A DNA stretch of 64,000 nucleotides, taken from Caldicellulosiruptor kronotskyensis 2002. Lineage in GTDB: Bacteria; Bacillota; Thermoanaerobacteria; Caldicellulosiruptorales; Caldicellulosiruptoraceae. Shown here piece by piece: positions 27,280 to 37,407 of this stretch. Positions within the stretch are counted from its first letter, which is position 1; every line of letters starts with the position of its first letter. Below the pieces are notes generated by a model that was given only the letters and a program-made list of their open reading frames with translations, ran no database searches and had not been told where the DNA came from. A program made the translations under genes and the position numbers. Location: assembly GCF_000166775.1 (NCBI RefSeq), contig NC_014720.1:2381001-2445000 (forward strand), written 5' to 3'.

Positions 27280-27906
27280 ATGAATATATACCAGATCTTC
27301 GTGGTGATTTTGTCGCTTAACCTTGACGCACTCTTCTTTGGAGTTGCATTTGCTGCAAAAGGAATTAAAATTCTTACAAAGTCAAAGTTAATCATCTTTT
27401 TTACATCTATGAGTATCACCATAATTTCATTTTTCATGGGAAAAGGCTGTGGTAAATTTCTTGAACCTCAACTTTCTTCACACTTGGGCGCTATTTTTAT
27501 GATAATAATCGGCATAGTATTTGTAATTAGAACACTTATTGAAAAGAACAACAGCCCTTTACCCAAGACACTTGTTAACCTCTCTTTAAAATCGATCGGA
27601 CTTACTATAAAAATCATAAAAGAACCTGGACTATCCGACATTGATAGTTCAGGGTCAATTGAACCTGCAGAAGCTCTCTTAGTCGCTCTTGCGCTTTCGT
27701 TTGATAGCCTTTCTGCTTCATTCTCATTGGGTCTTTCAAACCTTGCAAATATATATCAAATACTTCTTATACCAGTATTTCAATTTATAGCTATCTCTGT
27801 AGGAAATGTCTTTGCCTACTTTTTTAAACCCTTCAAAAAATCAATTATTGCCAATTACATCCCCGGAATTGTTTTAATTATTCTTGGAATTTACAACCTA
27901 TTTTAA
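27280..27906 (+). CDS. YtaF-like (MntP-related) membrane protein
   Basis: 208-aa protein with about six transmembrane helices in two repeats. Signatures: NLDALFFGVAFAAKGI near the N-terminus and IEPAEALLVALALSFDSL in the second half, as in the YtaF sporulation family, related to MntP manganese exporters. Monocistronic and divergent from the ECF operon. Transport function is inferred. Confidence 0.78.
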   Translation: MNIYQIFVVILSLNLDALFFGVAFAAKGIKILTKSKLIIFFTSMSITIISFFMGKGCGKFLEPQLSSHLGAIFMIIIGIVFVIRTLIEKNNSPLPKTLVNLSLKSIGLTIKIIKEPGLSDIDSSGSIEPAEALLVALALSFDSLSASFSLGLSNLANIYQILLIPVFQFIAISVGNVFAYFFKPFKKSIIANYIPGIVLIILGIYNLF

Positions 27907-27912
27907 AAAAGA

Positions 27913-27960
27913 CAAAGAGGCTGAAAAGTCCTGTTCAAAAACAAGACCACGGCCTCTTTG
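27913..27960 (+). terminator. Bidirectional terminator
   Basis: CAAAGAGGC (27913-27921) and GCCTCTTTG (27952-27960) pair, with an A-run before and a T-run after. It serves the ytaF-like gene and the convergent pepV operon. Confidence 0.78.
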
Positions 27961-27967
27961 CTTTTTA

Positions 27968-29359
27968 CTATTCTTTTGCAAGCCTGTAAATAGCATTTGC
28001 ATAGATTTTGCTGCAAAGGATTAGCCTATCTATAAGGATATATTCATCTTTCTGATGGGCAACTTCTTCATCACCCGGCATATTTGGACCAAAAGCAACC
28101 ACATTTTTTGCCCACCTTGCGTATGTTCCACCGCCAATCACAAGCGGCTGTGTATCGTCATTTGTAAATTCTCTGTAGACCTTAAGCAAGGTTCTGATTA
28201 AAAAGTGGTCAGCTTCAAAATAAAGAGGGGGAACGTTTGTCACCAAACGATATTCAATATTATAATCCTGCAGCACTTCCTTTACTTTATTTTCTATCTC
28301 CTCATATGAGGTGTCAACTGGATAGCGAACATTTATTGTAAGGACAAGTCTGCCTTTTTCTTTCCGTATCATCCCGACATTTAACACAAGCTTGCCTGAC
28401 TTTTCATCTTCAAACCCTATTGAAAGTTTTTCTCCAAACACATCAAATCCAATATGATTATTATAAAAGTCAATAAATCTTCTAAACTCATCCTCTTTTG
28501 TCCAAAGATCATTTAAAATATCAAACATATACGATATTGCATTTTCACCTTTGAAAGGCAGACTCCCATGAGCAGAAACTCCCTTTGTAATTATACATGT
28601 CTTACCAGCTTCTTCAAAAACTTCTGCCTTATCATTCAGCCCTTTTATACTAATAATTTCTTTAGCTTTTTGGACATCAAAACTGCCTTCGAACCTGCAC
28701 CTGTCAGGCACCATGTTAGGTCGATGTCCTCCTTCAATCTCAAAGGTATCTTCCACATCTTTTGTAAGCTCAAACACCAGAAAACCTTTTTCACCTTGAA
28801 TGACAGGAAAATCAGCATCTGGAGTAAATCCAACAGTTGGATATTTTGCTCTTTCAAAATAATACTGAAGACACTTAGAGCCACCCTCTTCGTTTGTACC
28901 AAAAACAAACCTTAGCTTTCTTTTAAGAGAAATCTTCCCTTCCTGGGCAAGCTTTTTAACCACATACATGCCATAAAGAGCCGCAACAGTCGGACCTTTG
29001 TCATCAATCGCGCCACGCCCAAAAATTTTACCGTCCTTTACAACCCCTTCATAAGGTGGCACACTCCATCCTTCCCCTTCGGGTACAACATCTAAATGAC
29101 CTATAACACACACATCTTCATCCTGATTTCCATAGACCGCCTCAAGCGCATATCCATCATAGTTTTTTGTTTCAAATCCCAAGCTTTTGCATAGATTTTC
29201 GCATACAAGCAGGGCATCATTAATTCCCTTGCCAAAAGGCATATTAGGTGCAGGTGTATCCTCAACACTCCTGATTTTTATAAGCTTTAAAGTAGTATTC
29301 ACTATTTCATCTTTTAAATTTTCAATTTCTTTATTTATCATCACTTTTACATCATTCAC
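27968..29359 (-). CDS. pepV: M20 dipeptidase, PepV type
   Basis: 463-aa zinc dipeptidase. Metal and catalytic residues are visible: H88 and D90 (GHLDVVPEGEGW), D119 (GRGAIDDKGP), E157 catalytic with E158 (GTNEEGGSK). Cytoplasmic; it cleaves dipeptides after peptide uptake. Its start overlaps the end of the cwlD-like gene by 8 bp. Confidence 0.9.
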   Translation of the reverse strand: MNDVKVMINKEIENLKDEIVNTTLKLIKIRSVEDTPAPNMPFGKGINDALLVCENLCKSLGFETKNYDGYALEAVYGNQDEDVCVIGHLDVVPEGEGWSVPPYEGVVKDGKIFGRGAIDDKGPTVAALYGMYVVKKLAQEGKISLKRKLRFVFGTNEEGGSKCLQYYFERAKYPTVGFTPDADFPVIQGEKGFLVFELTKDVEDTFEIEGGHRPNMVPDRCRFEGSFDVQKAKEIISIKGLNDKAEVFEEAGKTCIITKGVSAHGSLPFKGENAISYMFDILNDLWTKEDEFRRFIDFYNNHIGFDVFGEKLSIGFEDEKSGKLVLNVGMIRKEKGRLVLTINVRYPVDTSYEEIENKVKEVLQDYNIEYRLVTNVPPLYFEADHFLIRTLLKVYREFTNDDTQPLVIGGGTYARWAKNVVAFGPNMPGDEEVAHQKDEYILIDRLILCSKIYANAIYRLAKE

Positions 29360-30113
29360 TTTTTACCATCTCCTTTTTTTGGTCTAAATAGCTTAAAACT
29401 CCTTTTAATATTGAGTATGAAAGCCAGTCTTGGTATTGATGGTTCTGGAGCAAAGACAGTTCCATTTTGTTTGACATAAAACCACACTCTATCAATATAG
29501 CAGGAATTTTTAGGTTTTTTAGGATATATACATCTATTGGTTTTGGCTGTCGTCTATTTACAAGTCCATTTGGCATATATCTCAGTTCATTTTGGACAAA
29601 CAAAGCAAGTTTTTTCGCCTCCTCATTCGATTTGTCATAAAACACCTGCGCACCAAAGTACTTACTCACCGGAAAGCTATTTAAATGAATAGAGATAAAA
29701 ACCTGAGGATTATTTTCTAAAACAATCTCTTTCCTCTTTTTTAGGTCATGCGCCTTTTTATCATATTCGCTCAAATCTTCTTCTGTTGAACGTGTAAGAA
29801 GAACTTTAAAACCAAACATCTCAAAATATTCTTTCAATTTTCTTGCAATCTGAAGGTTTATCACAGATTCTTTTATATCACCACTCACTGCCCCCGGGTC
29901 AAACCCACCGTGCCCCGGGTCAACAACAACAAGATTTTTTGCTTGACAATTATTTTCACTAAATATCTCAACAACTTTTAACATATTGGTATTTAAAAAC
30001 AAAAAAACTGTGAAAGCTATAAAAGCTAAAAACGCTGTGCAAACTGAAAATAGCTTTAATTTTTTATTTTTCAATCTTTTTATTCCTTCCCTTATCTCTA
30101 TTTCCCATTTCAT
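29352..30113 (-). CDS. N-acetylmuramoyl-L-alanine amidase, CwlD-like
   Basis: 253-aa membrane-anchored Amidase_3 enzyme with an N-terminal helix (about 20-40). Zinc ligands are H68 (DPGHGGFDPGA), E82 and H143 (SIHLNS), and the catalytic glutamate is E209 (IECGFMSN). CwlD removes stem peptides to allow muramic-delta-lactam formation in spore cortex; other homologues act in vegetative wall turnover. Sporulation role is only inferred. Confidence 0.85.
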   Translation of the reverse strand: MKWEIEIREGIKRLKNKKLKLFSVCTAFLAFIAFTVFLFLNTNMLKVVEIFSENNCQAKNLVVVDPGHGGFDPGAVSGDIKESVINLQIARKLKEYFEMFGFKVLLTRSTEEDLSEYDKKAHDLKKRKEIVLENNPQVFISIHLNSFPVSKYFGAQVFYDKSNEEAKKLALFVQNELRYMPNGLVNRRQPKPIDVYILKNLKIPAILIECGFMSNKMELSLLQNHQYQDWLSYSILKGVLSYLDQKKEMVKSE

Positions 30114-30127
30114 AATTAAATTTTATG

Positions 30128-30817
30128 CTAATTCTCTTCTTCTTTATCATCCTGCAAAAATTCTTTTATTGTTTTTGCAAAAAGAACTGGCGTGAGGGAT
30201 ATAACAATTACTAAACACAAGCTTAAATAAAATCCTTTAGAAAACGGTCTTAAGATATTTTCACCAAGATAAGCGTACAAAAAACATGCAGGTACTGTTC
30301 CAATAAAGGTGGCAAGTATAAAGTCTCTGTACCTTATCTTTGAAAGACCACATATATAGTTTATAGCATCATAAGGGAGGATTGGCACAAGCCTCAAAAG
30401 TAGTATGATTAAAAAACCTTTTTCAGCTATCTTCTTACCTACATTAGAAAACTTTGTGTTTTTAAGCTTTTTTTGCACATAGTCTTTACCAAAATACCTT
30501 GCAAACACAAAACCTATGGTAGATGAAAGAAGAGTACCTACAATTAAAATAAGTGCCCCAAATAATGTGCCAAATGAAAGTCCTGCAGCAAGCATAAATA
30601 CTCCTGCCGGAATGAAGATTATAAAAGATTTTACTGAGTAGAGTATTAAAAATGCAACTGGTGCCCAAACCCCAAAATGGGTGATATACTGTTTTATAAA
30701 CTTGGGGTTTAGCTGATGTTGTTTTTCAGCATATACAAGAGCAAATATGGAAAGTACCATGATAAAAATGAATATCCAAAGTTTTATTTTATCTTTCACT
30801 CTTATCTCTTCAACCAT
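30128..30817 (-). CDS. TVP38/TMEM64 (SNARE-associated/DedA-like) membrane protein
   Basis: 229 aa with about five hydrophobic segments. The family core is FIPAGVFMLAAGLSFGTLFG, then GFVFARYFGKDYV and LRLVPILPYDAINYICG. Members are probable lipid scramblases or transporters. I chose the ATG at 30815-30817, which overlaps the upstream stop codon and has AAGGTGAG upstream; the longer TTG start at 30853 has no ribosome site. Confidence 0.82.
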   Translation of the reverse strand: MVEEIRVKDKIKLWIFIFIMVLSIFALVYAEKQHQLNPKFIKQYITHFGVWAPVAFLILYSVKSFIIFIPAGVFMLAAGLSFGTLFGALILIVGTLLSSTIGFVFARYFGKDYVQKKLKNTKFSNVGKKIAEKGFLIILLLRLVPILPYDAINYICGLSKIRYRDFILATFIGTVPACFLYAYLGENILRPFSKGFYLSLCLVIVISLTPVLFAKTIKEFLQDDKEEEN

Positions 30818-32627
30818 CTTGCTTCTGCTCACCTTCTTGACTGAGGTTCTCAAATATCATACTTTCAACAAAAAACTGATTAAATTCCTGAGAATTTGAA
30901 AGTTCTATATAATCTACTTTCTTTACTATCTCCTGAGCTTCAAACTCCATTTTCTTGCCCAAAAGCACAAGCAAAGCTCCCGCACCAGCACTGTTCCCAA
31001 CAGAAACTATTTTATCTTTCAGTTTCCTTGGAATAATACCAATTCCAACAGCAGATTTCGGATTTATGTAATTCCCAAAACCGCCAGCTAAATATACATT
31101 TTCTATATCATCTTCTTTAATTTTAGCATGTTTTATCATCGTCTTTATTCCAGCTGAGATTGCTGCCTTTGCAAGCTGAATTTCTCTTATATCTTTCTGA
31201 GTTATATAGACAGAGTCGGTGATGAAAAAGGCTTGTTGATTGTTCACTTCTTTCATGTATGATTTATATGTATCATTTTGAACACAAAACCTGCCAGTTT
31301 CATCTATGATACCTTCTTTAAGCATATAAAAAACAGCATCAACTATCCCTGAACCACAAATGCCAAGTGGCGGTTTTTGCCCTACTGTTGTAAAATGTAC
31401 CCTACCTTCTTCTATTTTTACACTATCAACTGCTCCCTCAACAGCACTAATTCCGCATGAAATATTGACACCTTCAAATGCAGGACCTGCAGCAGTTGAA
31501 CATGCAATCAAAAATTGATTATTTCCAAGTACCATCTCGCCGTTTGTTCCAAGGTCCAAAAGAAGCGAAACCTTAGGACTTTTATGCATTCTAATTGAAA
31601 GTATCCCAGCAACAATATCAGCACCAACATATGCTGAAATGCTATTTAAAATCTTGACAGCACCTTCTGAATTTATTTCGAGCCCCAAATCATTCGGTTT
31701 TGCAATAATATTTTCGGTAAAAATCGGCACAAATGGAGAAACTGCAATTGTTTGAGGGTCAACCCCCAGAAGAAGATGTAACATTGTTGTATTACCTACA
31801 AATACTGCAACATATATATCATCTTGAGATATAAAGTTTTTCTGTGTAAGAATTTTTAATGCTCTGTTTAGTGAATTTAAAATTTCTTTTTGAAGAATAA
31901 AAAGCCCTTCTTCTTTTTCTCTTGCAAAATCTATTCGTGAAATAACATCAGCACCAAATTTCTTCTGAGGATTTACAAAAGAGTAAAAATCCACTACTCT
32001 TTTTTTAATCATATCAACAAGATAACATACAACAGTAGTTGTTCCAATATCCACAGCAAGACCAAATGCAAGGGAAGAGTTTTTCACATCCACAATCTCA
32101 TCTGAATAAATAACTGCATAAAAATCCTGGTCCTTCAGTCTTGCAAGCTTTTGCAATGTTCTTGGCAAAACTTTTAAATTGCTATTACCAATTACTTCTT
32201 TTAGCCTCAGTTCAAAACTTTTTTGGTCGTCTAAAGAAGGTTTCTGTAAAACCACCTTTTTTACAATTATATTTTCTTCATACTCAAAATCATTCAAGGT
32301 AAAATGTGAAAGTACATTTGTCTTTTCAGAAAATTTTTCTAAAAAAACATCTAAATCTTCGCAAACCTCTACCTTACATGCAAGCCGAACACCTCTTGAT
32401 ATCTCATCTTCTCTCAGGTGTCTTCTTTCTTCCGGTGTAAGATTTTCTAAATAAGGTTTTTGACCTTTTTTGACTCTCACCTTGCACTTTCCACACACGC
32501 CTCTGCTGCCACAACTTGCTTCAATGTCAAATGAGCTTCTTTGAAGAACATCCAAAAGATTTGATCTTTTTTCTGCTTCTATTTCTATCGCAGATTTATT
32601 TTCAGTATATATTCTTAAAACAGGCAT
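30810..32627 (-). CDS. Ferredoxin-ASKHA protein (RACo/RamA-like, DUF4445)
   Basis: 605 aa. The N-terminal plant-type [2Fe-2S] ferredoxin domain has C39, C45, C48 and C84 (ASCGSRGVCGKC and RLACKV). The remainder is an ASKHA ATPase fold with AVDIGTTTVVCYLVD, LLDLGTNGE and VYLAGGFGNYIN. Relatives reductively reactivate corrinoid proteins of methyltransferase systems. No corrinoid protein or methyltransferase gene is nearby, so the target is unknown. Confidence 0.85.
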   Translation of the reverse strand: MPVLRIYTENKSAIEIEAEKRSNLLDVLQRSSFDIEASCGSRGVCGKCKVRVKKGQKPYLENLTPEERRHLREDEISRGVRLACKVEVCEDLDVFLEKFSEKTNVLSHFTLNDFEYEENIIVKKVVLQKPSLDDQKSFELRLKEVIGNSNLKVLPRTLQKLARLKDQDFYAVIYSDEIVDVKNSSLAFGLAVDIGTTTVVCYLVDMIKKRVVDFYSFVNPQKKFGADVISRIDFAREKEEGLFILQKEILNSLNRALKILTQKNFISQDDIYVAVFVGNTTMLHLLLGVDPQTIAVSPFVPIFTENIIAKPNDLGLEINSEGAVKILNSISAYVGADIVAGILSIRMHKSPKVSLLLDLGTNGEMVLGNNQFLIACSTAAGPAFEGVNISCGISAVEGAVDSVKIEEGRVHFTTVGQKPPLGICGSGIVDAVFYMLKEGIIDETGRFCVQNDTYKSYMKEVNNQQAFFITDSVYITQKDIREIQLAKAAISAGIKTMIKHAKIKEDDIENVYLAGGFGNYINPKSAVGIGIIPRKLKDKIVSVGNSAGAGALLVLLGKKMEFEAQEIVKKVDYIELSNSQEFNQFFVESMIFENLSQEGEQKQDG

Positions 32628-32638
32628 TTTCTATATTT

Positions 32639-33754
32639 TCACTCCTTTTTTGTCAAAAAGAGATTTTCTCTTATCTTTTTAATTGCACCTGTCTCATACA
32701 CTGCTTTCAAAAACACAACCAGAAGCGGACCTATCACAAACCCCCACGCTCCAAACACTTCAACACCTGCATAGATAGAAACAAGTGTTGTAAAGGTCGA
32801 AATCCCCACCTGGCTCGCAACAATCTTGATAGACGCAAATTCACGAATGCCTAAAATTATAAGATATACAATCAACAGTTTTATGCCAAAATTGGTATCC
32901 CCAGCTATAAAACTGCCTGCAATCCACGGAAGCAATATTATGCCTGAACCTATGATTGGAATTATACTCAACAGCCCCAGAAGAAGACTTACCACCAAAA
33001 AGTAAGGCGCCTTTATTATAGAAAGCCCTACAAGCCCTGAGAGAAACATTAAAATCGCCAGAATTATCTGAGACTTTGCATAGTCTACAACAGAGTCTAT
33101 AACTTTAAAAGCAATTGATGAAAGTTCTTTGTAAATCTGGACTGAAAAGTTTTGAATTAGCCATGACCTCATTTTGTGTCTGTCGCGCATAAAGAAAAAG
33201 GCTGACAGAACAGAAAAAAACCACACCGTGACACCTTTTAAGGTTGCTGGTATAACCTTTATTACCTTTAAACTCATTGTGGCAATTTGGTTAAGTACAT
33301 TTGTAAGTTCGTCAACACCTGATTGAATAAAATTTACAATAGGTCCCGGCAATCCTGAGTATATATTTTTTACATTTGAAAAGAGCTTGTCTAAAGCCTG
33401 ATAAATTTTATCATAATCAATATTTTGAAGACTCGCAACTAATCTCATGCACTCATTCACAAGTATATATATGCCCTCTGCAAACATAAAACCAAGTATT
33501 ATGTTAAGGACAATAAGTATAAGTATTGCAGAGATTGTCCTGTTTACTTTATTCTTTTCCATATATTTTAAAAGCGGTTCAAATACAACTGCAATAAAGA
33601 GTCCTATTATAACTGGAATGAATGCTTTTATTATAAATCTCACAAAAAGGTCAAATGTCTTAATTAAATATGCACATGAAAAGATAAAAGCGCTAATTAT
33701 GATAACATAAATCATAGCAACCACAAACCGATTTTTTGTAAACTCCCTCATCAT
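32639..33754 (-). CDS. AI-2E/YtvI-family membrane protein
   Basis: 371 aa with about seven or eight transmembrane helices. The family pattern is an N-terminal helix pair (PVIIGLFIAVVFEPLLKYME), a long amphipathic middle and C-terminal PYFLVVSLLLGLLSIIPIIG and FGAWGFVIGPLLVVF. Family members are permeases or Na+/H+ antiporter-like; AI-2 export is proven only for some. It overlaps the U32 gene upstream by 4 bp. Confidence 0.82.
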   Translation of the reverse strand: MMREFTKNRFVVAMIYVIIISAFIFSCAYLIKTFDLFVRFIIKAFIPVIIGLFIAVVFEPLLKYMEKNKVNRTISAILILIVLNIILGFMFAEGIYILVNECMRLVASLQNIDYDKIYQALDKLFSNVKNIYSGLPGPIVNFIQSGVDELTNVLNQIATMSLKVIKVIPATLKGVTVWFFSVLSAFFFMRDRHKMRSWLIQNFSVQIYKELSSIAFKVIDSVVDYAKSQIILAILMFLSGLVGLSIIKAPYFLVVSLLLGLLSIIPIIGSGIILLPWIAGSFIAGDTNFGIKLLIVYLIILGIREFASIKIVASQVGISTFTTLVSIYAGVEVFGAWGFVIGPLLVVFLKAVYETGAIKKIRENLFLTKKE

Positions 33755-36054
33755 GACAAATAATACCCCTTTGTAATTTTTAGACCAATCCCTTTGTTAT
33801 CAAAATATCCTTCCAAAGCTTTTTCCATTTCTTTTTCATTTATGCCTGTGAAATCAAATCTCAGCACATCAGATGGCACATCTTTATCGTCTATATACAA
33901 AAATGCAGGGTTTAAAACTTCGTTTTTCCCGCTTTGGGTTTTTATAAGTTTCAAAAGCTCACCGTTCCTGTCTTGCAAGTAGTCTCCCTTTTCGAAAAAT
34001 TTGAGCCTGTTTACCATCAGTGGAATTCTACTAAAGATTACTATTTCTATCTCACTTTTTTGAGCGTAATTGAAAATTTCTGTAATTTTTGTTTTAGATA
34101 GCTCCACAGAAAGACAAATTCTTTTACCACCAAGTAGTTCTAAGAACTTAAATGATGCAGAGTTTGCAATGTTAAGACTAAAATCAAAATAAATTTCAAA
34201 ATGTTTTTTGAAAATCTCATACTGACCAAGGTTTCTTACCAAAACTTTCCTAATACCCTTTTCTTTTATCTTCTCAACATCAACCTTTTTTAAATCTTCA
34301 TCGTGTGTTATCCTGTCAAGATAAACAACCATATTGTCATCTGTCTTTATTTCAAAAATTACATTGTAAGGAATGTAGATTTCATAGTTAGATAGATTGT
34401 GTGCCTCACACCACTTTTTAAGTTTTTCAAGTTGCCAGAGTGAGTCTATCATGAAAGAAAACCGGTGACTTCTATTAAATGACCTTGCACAACCATCTTC
34501 TAAATACCTTAAAATTTCAACATCTTGTTTTAGACTTCTCTTGTAAAAACTAATTATCTTTTGAGAAAGCTTTTCAATCAATACCTTTCTCAGTCTGTTT
34601 AGTTCTGAGACCTTCACAAAACAACCATCTTCAATATACGCATCAAAATTTCCCATCTCAAAAATTGTTCCACCCAGTTTTGAAAAGCTGCTGATTACAG
34701 CAGCAGATGTAACTTTTTTCTCTTTTGCCTGCTGAACAACTTCCCCCTCTTCCTCTACCTCAAATCTATCACACGCTGCTAAAGCTTTTATTCTTTTTCC
34801 TTTCTCTATCCATACTTTAAAATCAACCTTCCTAAATTTTTTCTCCTTATTCATTTCTTTTTCTATCCTAATTTCATGTTCTTTGTTTCTTACAATAAAC
34901 ACCTGACCCTGAGAAAATTCTTTCAATCTCTTTTTCCTTTCAAAATCAACTTTCACCTCAAATCTTTTGTCATCTTTCTTAATAATATTGTTATTTATTT
35001 CAAGAAGAATCTCTTCAAAATTTTTGTTTCTAAAAGAAATCACATCACCGTTTGAAAGATTATATGAAGTCTGCAAAAAAAGGGTTTCGTTCTCAAAATA
35101 AAAATTCCCAATAAAAAGACCTGTATTGTTAGGTGCTTTTTTGAAGATTATTCTATCTATACCAGTATTTTCTAAGTATCCAGTACTGAAGTTTCCTCTG
35201 TTGAAAACAAGTAGAAGTTTTTGCTTATCAGCGCTGACGATTGTTATTTTGCCTTTCTCGTAATACATATCAATATATTTTCTATAGATTGAGCTCACAG
35301 TGTACACATAATATTGGTCCTTTAATCTTCCCTCTATCTTGAAAGAGTCAACCCCTGCTTCGATTAGTTTATCTATGTTTTCTATAAGACAAATATCCTT
35401 TGGTGAAAGAAGATATCCTCTATCAATTACTTTTTTTCCCTTATCTAATAGCTTATAATAAAGCCTGCAAGGCTGGGCACACTGCCCTCTGTTGCCACTT
35501 CTTTTAAAAATTATGCTTGAAAAAAGACACTGACCAGAATATGAAATACACAAAGCTCCATGCACAAAAACCTCAAGTTCAATACTACTTTGCTGTCTTA
35601 TGTTCTTTATCTCATCTATTGAGAGCTCTCTTGAGAGTATAACTCTCTTTACTCCTAAGCCTTCCAAAAACTTTACCTGAGCCAAGTTATGAACTGTCAT
35701 CTGTGTGCTTGCATGAATAGGTAGGTCGGGAAATTCATTTATCATAATGAAAAGAAGACCTATATCCTGCACAATAACAGCATCAATTCCTTCCATATAT
35801 GCAAACTCTAAAAGCTTCAAAGCTTTGCGCATCTCATCATTGTAAATCAGGGTGTTTATTGCAAGATATATCTTTTTTCCTCTCTCATGACAAAAATCTA
35901 TGGCTTTTTTAAGCTCATCTTCTGAAAAGTTCTTTGCATACGCTCTTGCTGAGAACTCTTTTGCACCAACATACACGCTGTCAGCCCCAGCTTTTACGGC
36001 TGCAATGAGCTCTTCAAATCCACCTGCTGGTGCCAGTAACTCTACCTTTTTCAT
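33751..36054 (-). CDS. U32-family protein (RlhA/TrhP-like)
   Basis: 767 aa. The U32 domain fills about residues 1-290 with the signature EVFVHGALCISYSGQC and a cysteine-rich GNRGQCAQPCRLYY. Annotated historically as peptidase or collagenase, the family now includes RlhA and TrhP, which hydroxylate 23S rRNA C2501 or tRNA U34. The long C-terminal half matches the DUF3656-type extension. An RNA hydroxylation role is likelier than proteolysis but not proven. Confidence 0.83.
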   Translation of the reverse strand: MKKVELLAPAGGFEELIAAVKAGADSVYVGAKEFSARAYAKNFSEDELKKAIDFCHERGKKIYLAINTLIYNDEMRKALKLLEFAYMEGIDAVIVQDIGLLFIMINEFPDLPIHASTQMTVHNLAQVKFLEGLGVKRVILSRELSIDEIKNIRQQSSIELEVFVHGALCISYSGQCLFSSIIFKRSGNRGQCAQPCRLYYKLLDKGKKVIDRGYLLSPKDICLIENIDKLIEAGVDSFKIEGRLKDQYYVYTVSSIYRKYIDMYYEKGKITIVSADKQKLLLVFNRGNFSTGYLENTGIDRIIFKKAPNNTGLFIGNFYFENETLFLQTSYNLSNGDVISFRNKNFEEILLEINNNIIKKDDKRFEVKVDFERKKRLKEFSQGQVFIVRNKEHEIRIEKEMNKEKKFRKVDFKVWIEKGKRIKALAACDRFEVEEEGEVVQQAKEKKVTSAAVISSFSKLGGTIFEMGNFDAYIEDGCFVKVSELNRLRKVLIEKLSQKIISFYKRSLKQDVEILRYLEDGCARSFNRSHRFSFMIDSLWQLEKLKKWCEAHNLSNYEIYIPYNVIFEIKTDDNMVVYLDRITHDEDLKKVDVEKIKEKGIRKVLVRNLGQYEIFKKHFEIYFDFSLNIANSASFKFLELLGGKRICLSVELSKTKITEIFNYAQKSEIEIVIFSRIPLMVNRLKFFEKGDYLQDRNGELLKLIKTQSGKNEVLNPAFLYIDDKDVPSDVLRFDFTGINEKEMEKALEGYFDNKGIGLKITKGYYLS

Positions 36055-36077
36055 TCTTCTTTGTCATCCCTCTGCGT

Positions 36078-36932
36078 TTATATTTCAAAGTATTTTAATA
36101 TACTACTATAAATCTGTTCAATTGACTCAATAGCAAAGATTTCTTTTTTATTTCCATATGCTAAAAAAGGTACTTTATTTTTTGTATGTGTCTTTGTTGA
36201 CAAATCTTCTATGTTACCATGGTCAGATGTAACAACAAGGCAAGCATCCTTAGGAAGATCTTCAATTAAGCTGATCATAAAATCATCTAAAAGTTTTATA
36301 AGCTCTAAAGCTTTTTCCATATCACATGAATGTCCTATGATGTCTGTTTTAAAATGTTCAAACAAAACAAAATCATTTTTGTTTAGCACATTCAAAAGAT
36401 TTTCAGCTGCCTTCTCAGGTGAAAAAAATGGTACCTCATATCCACTTTCAATCAAAACGTGATTTGTAATATCAAAATAAACTCCCTCAGATTTCAAGAG
36501 GTCTTCCACTGTTTTGAACCTTATGCCTGCCGTCAAAGCCATATAACTTGTCACAGACATCTTAAAATTCTTGTCATTTAATAGCTTTTGCAAATACTCG
36601 CTTCTGTAAACATTTGCAAAGTCTACTTTCAAACCGTTTCGGGAAAGAGTAGTAAATATATTTTGTTTGTCAATTATTCTCTTGAGGCTTGGTGTAATCT
36701 GTCCGTTAATATGAAACCCTACCTCTTTTGCTGCATTTATGCCTGAATAAATTGTAACCTGACCTGTGGCACTTTGCGGCAGACCTTCAATGCCAAGCGT
36801 GGCATCCAAAAACCGGACATTCCCACTTTTTAAAAAAATGTCATATGCTTTTGAATGATAATAAAAAAAGGGGTTGTATTCATTTTTCTCCCCTTTTCCA
36901 ACACCGTCCAAAAATACAAAAAGCATTTTCAT
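36078..36932 (-). CDS. Alkaline-phosphatase-superfamily metalloenzyme
   Basis: About 284 aa. LFVFLDGVGKG near the start gives a metal-binding aspartate, QSATGQVTIYSG contains the likely Ser/Thr nucleophile, and VTSDHGNIED supplies D and H ligands. This pattern fits phosphoglycerate/phosphopento-mutase-like enzymes, but the protein is much shorter than iPGM. Substrate unknown. I chose the ATG at 36930-36932, with GGTGAT about eight bases upstream; this leaves it just overlapping the zapA stop. Confidence 0.72.
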   Translation of the reverse strand: MKMLFVFLDGVGKGEKNEYNPFFYYHSKAYDIFLKSGNVRFLDATLGIEGLPQSATGQVTIYSGINAAKEVGFHINGQITPSLKRIIDKQNIFTTLSRNGLKVDFANVYRSEYLQKLLNDKNFKMSVTSYMALTAGIRFKTVEDLLKSEGVYFDITNHVLIESGYEVPFFSPEKAAENLLNVLNKNDFVLFEHFKTDIIGHSCDMEKALELIKLLDDFMISLIEDLPKDACLVVTSDHGNIEDLSTKTHTKNKVPFLAYGNKKEIFAIESIEQIYSSILKYFEI

Positions 36933-36933
36933 T

Positions 36934-37407
36934 TTATCTATCACCATCAAATGCGTTTATGAAATCATCAAGTTCTTTTTTAGTCTTTTCAAGTTCCTGC
37001 TTTGTTTTTTCAAGTTCTTGGTTAAGATTTTGAATAATTTCATTTAACTTTTCAATCTCTTGATTTTGCTGCAAGAGCTTTTCCTCTGCCTCTTTTAATT
37101 TCTCTTTATACTCCTCAACCTCTTTTTGATATTTTTCACTTTCAACACCTATCTTTGAAAGCTTCTCATCACATTCTAAAAGGTGTTTAAAATACTCGTC
37201 TGCCACCAAAAAGGCTGTGAGCATTGCCGAAAGAGATGTAGAAAGCTGCGGCTCGTTTGTCACAACCTCAGACATCTTCTTGTTTATATAATTTGCAATC
37301 TTCATTATGTATTCTTCATCTTCGTCAGTTTTTAATACATAATTCATGCCCGCAATCTTTACTTCAATTCTTTTCAAATTATCTTCTCTCCTGATATTTT
37401 CATCCAT
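36934..37407 (-). CDS. zapA: Cell division protein ZapA with extended coiled coil
   Basis: 157 aa. The ZapA domain (about 10-75) binds and bundles FtsZ: RIEVKIAGMNYVLKTDEDEE, then IMKIANYINKKM. Residues 80-150 are a near-continuous coiled coil, longer than in the classical protein. First gene of a compact leftward operon through the U32 and AI-2E genes. Confidence 0.88.
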   Translation of the reverse strand: MDENIRREDNLKRIEVKIAGMNYVLKTDEDEEYIMKIANYINKKMSEVVTNEPQLSTSLSAMLTAFLVADEYFKHLLECDEKLSKIGVESEKYQKEVEEYKEKLKEAEEKLLQQNQEIEKLNEIIQNLNQELEKTKQELEKTKKELDDFINAFDGDR

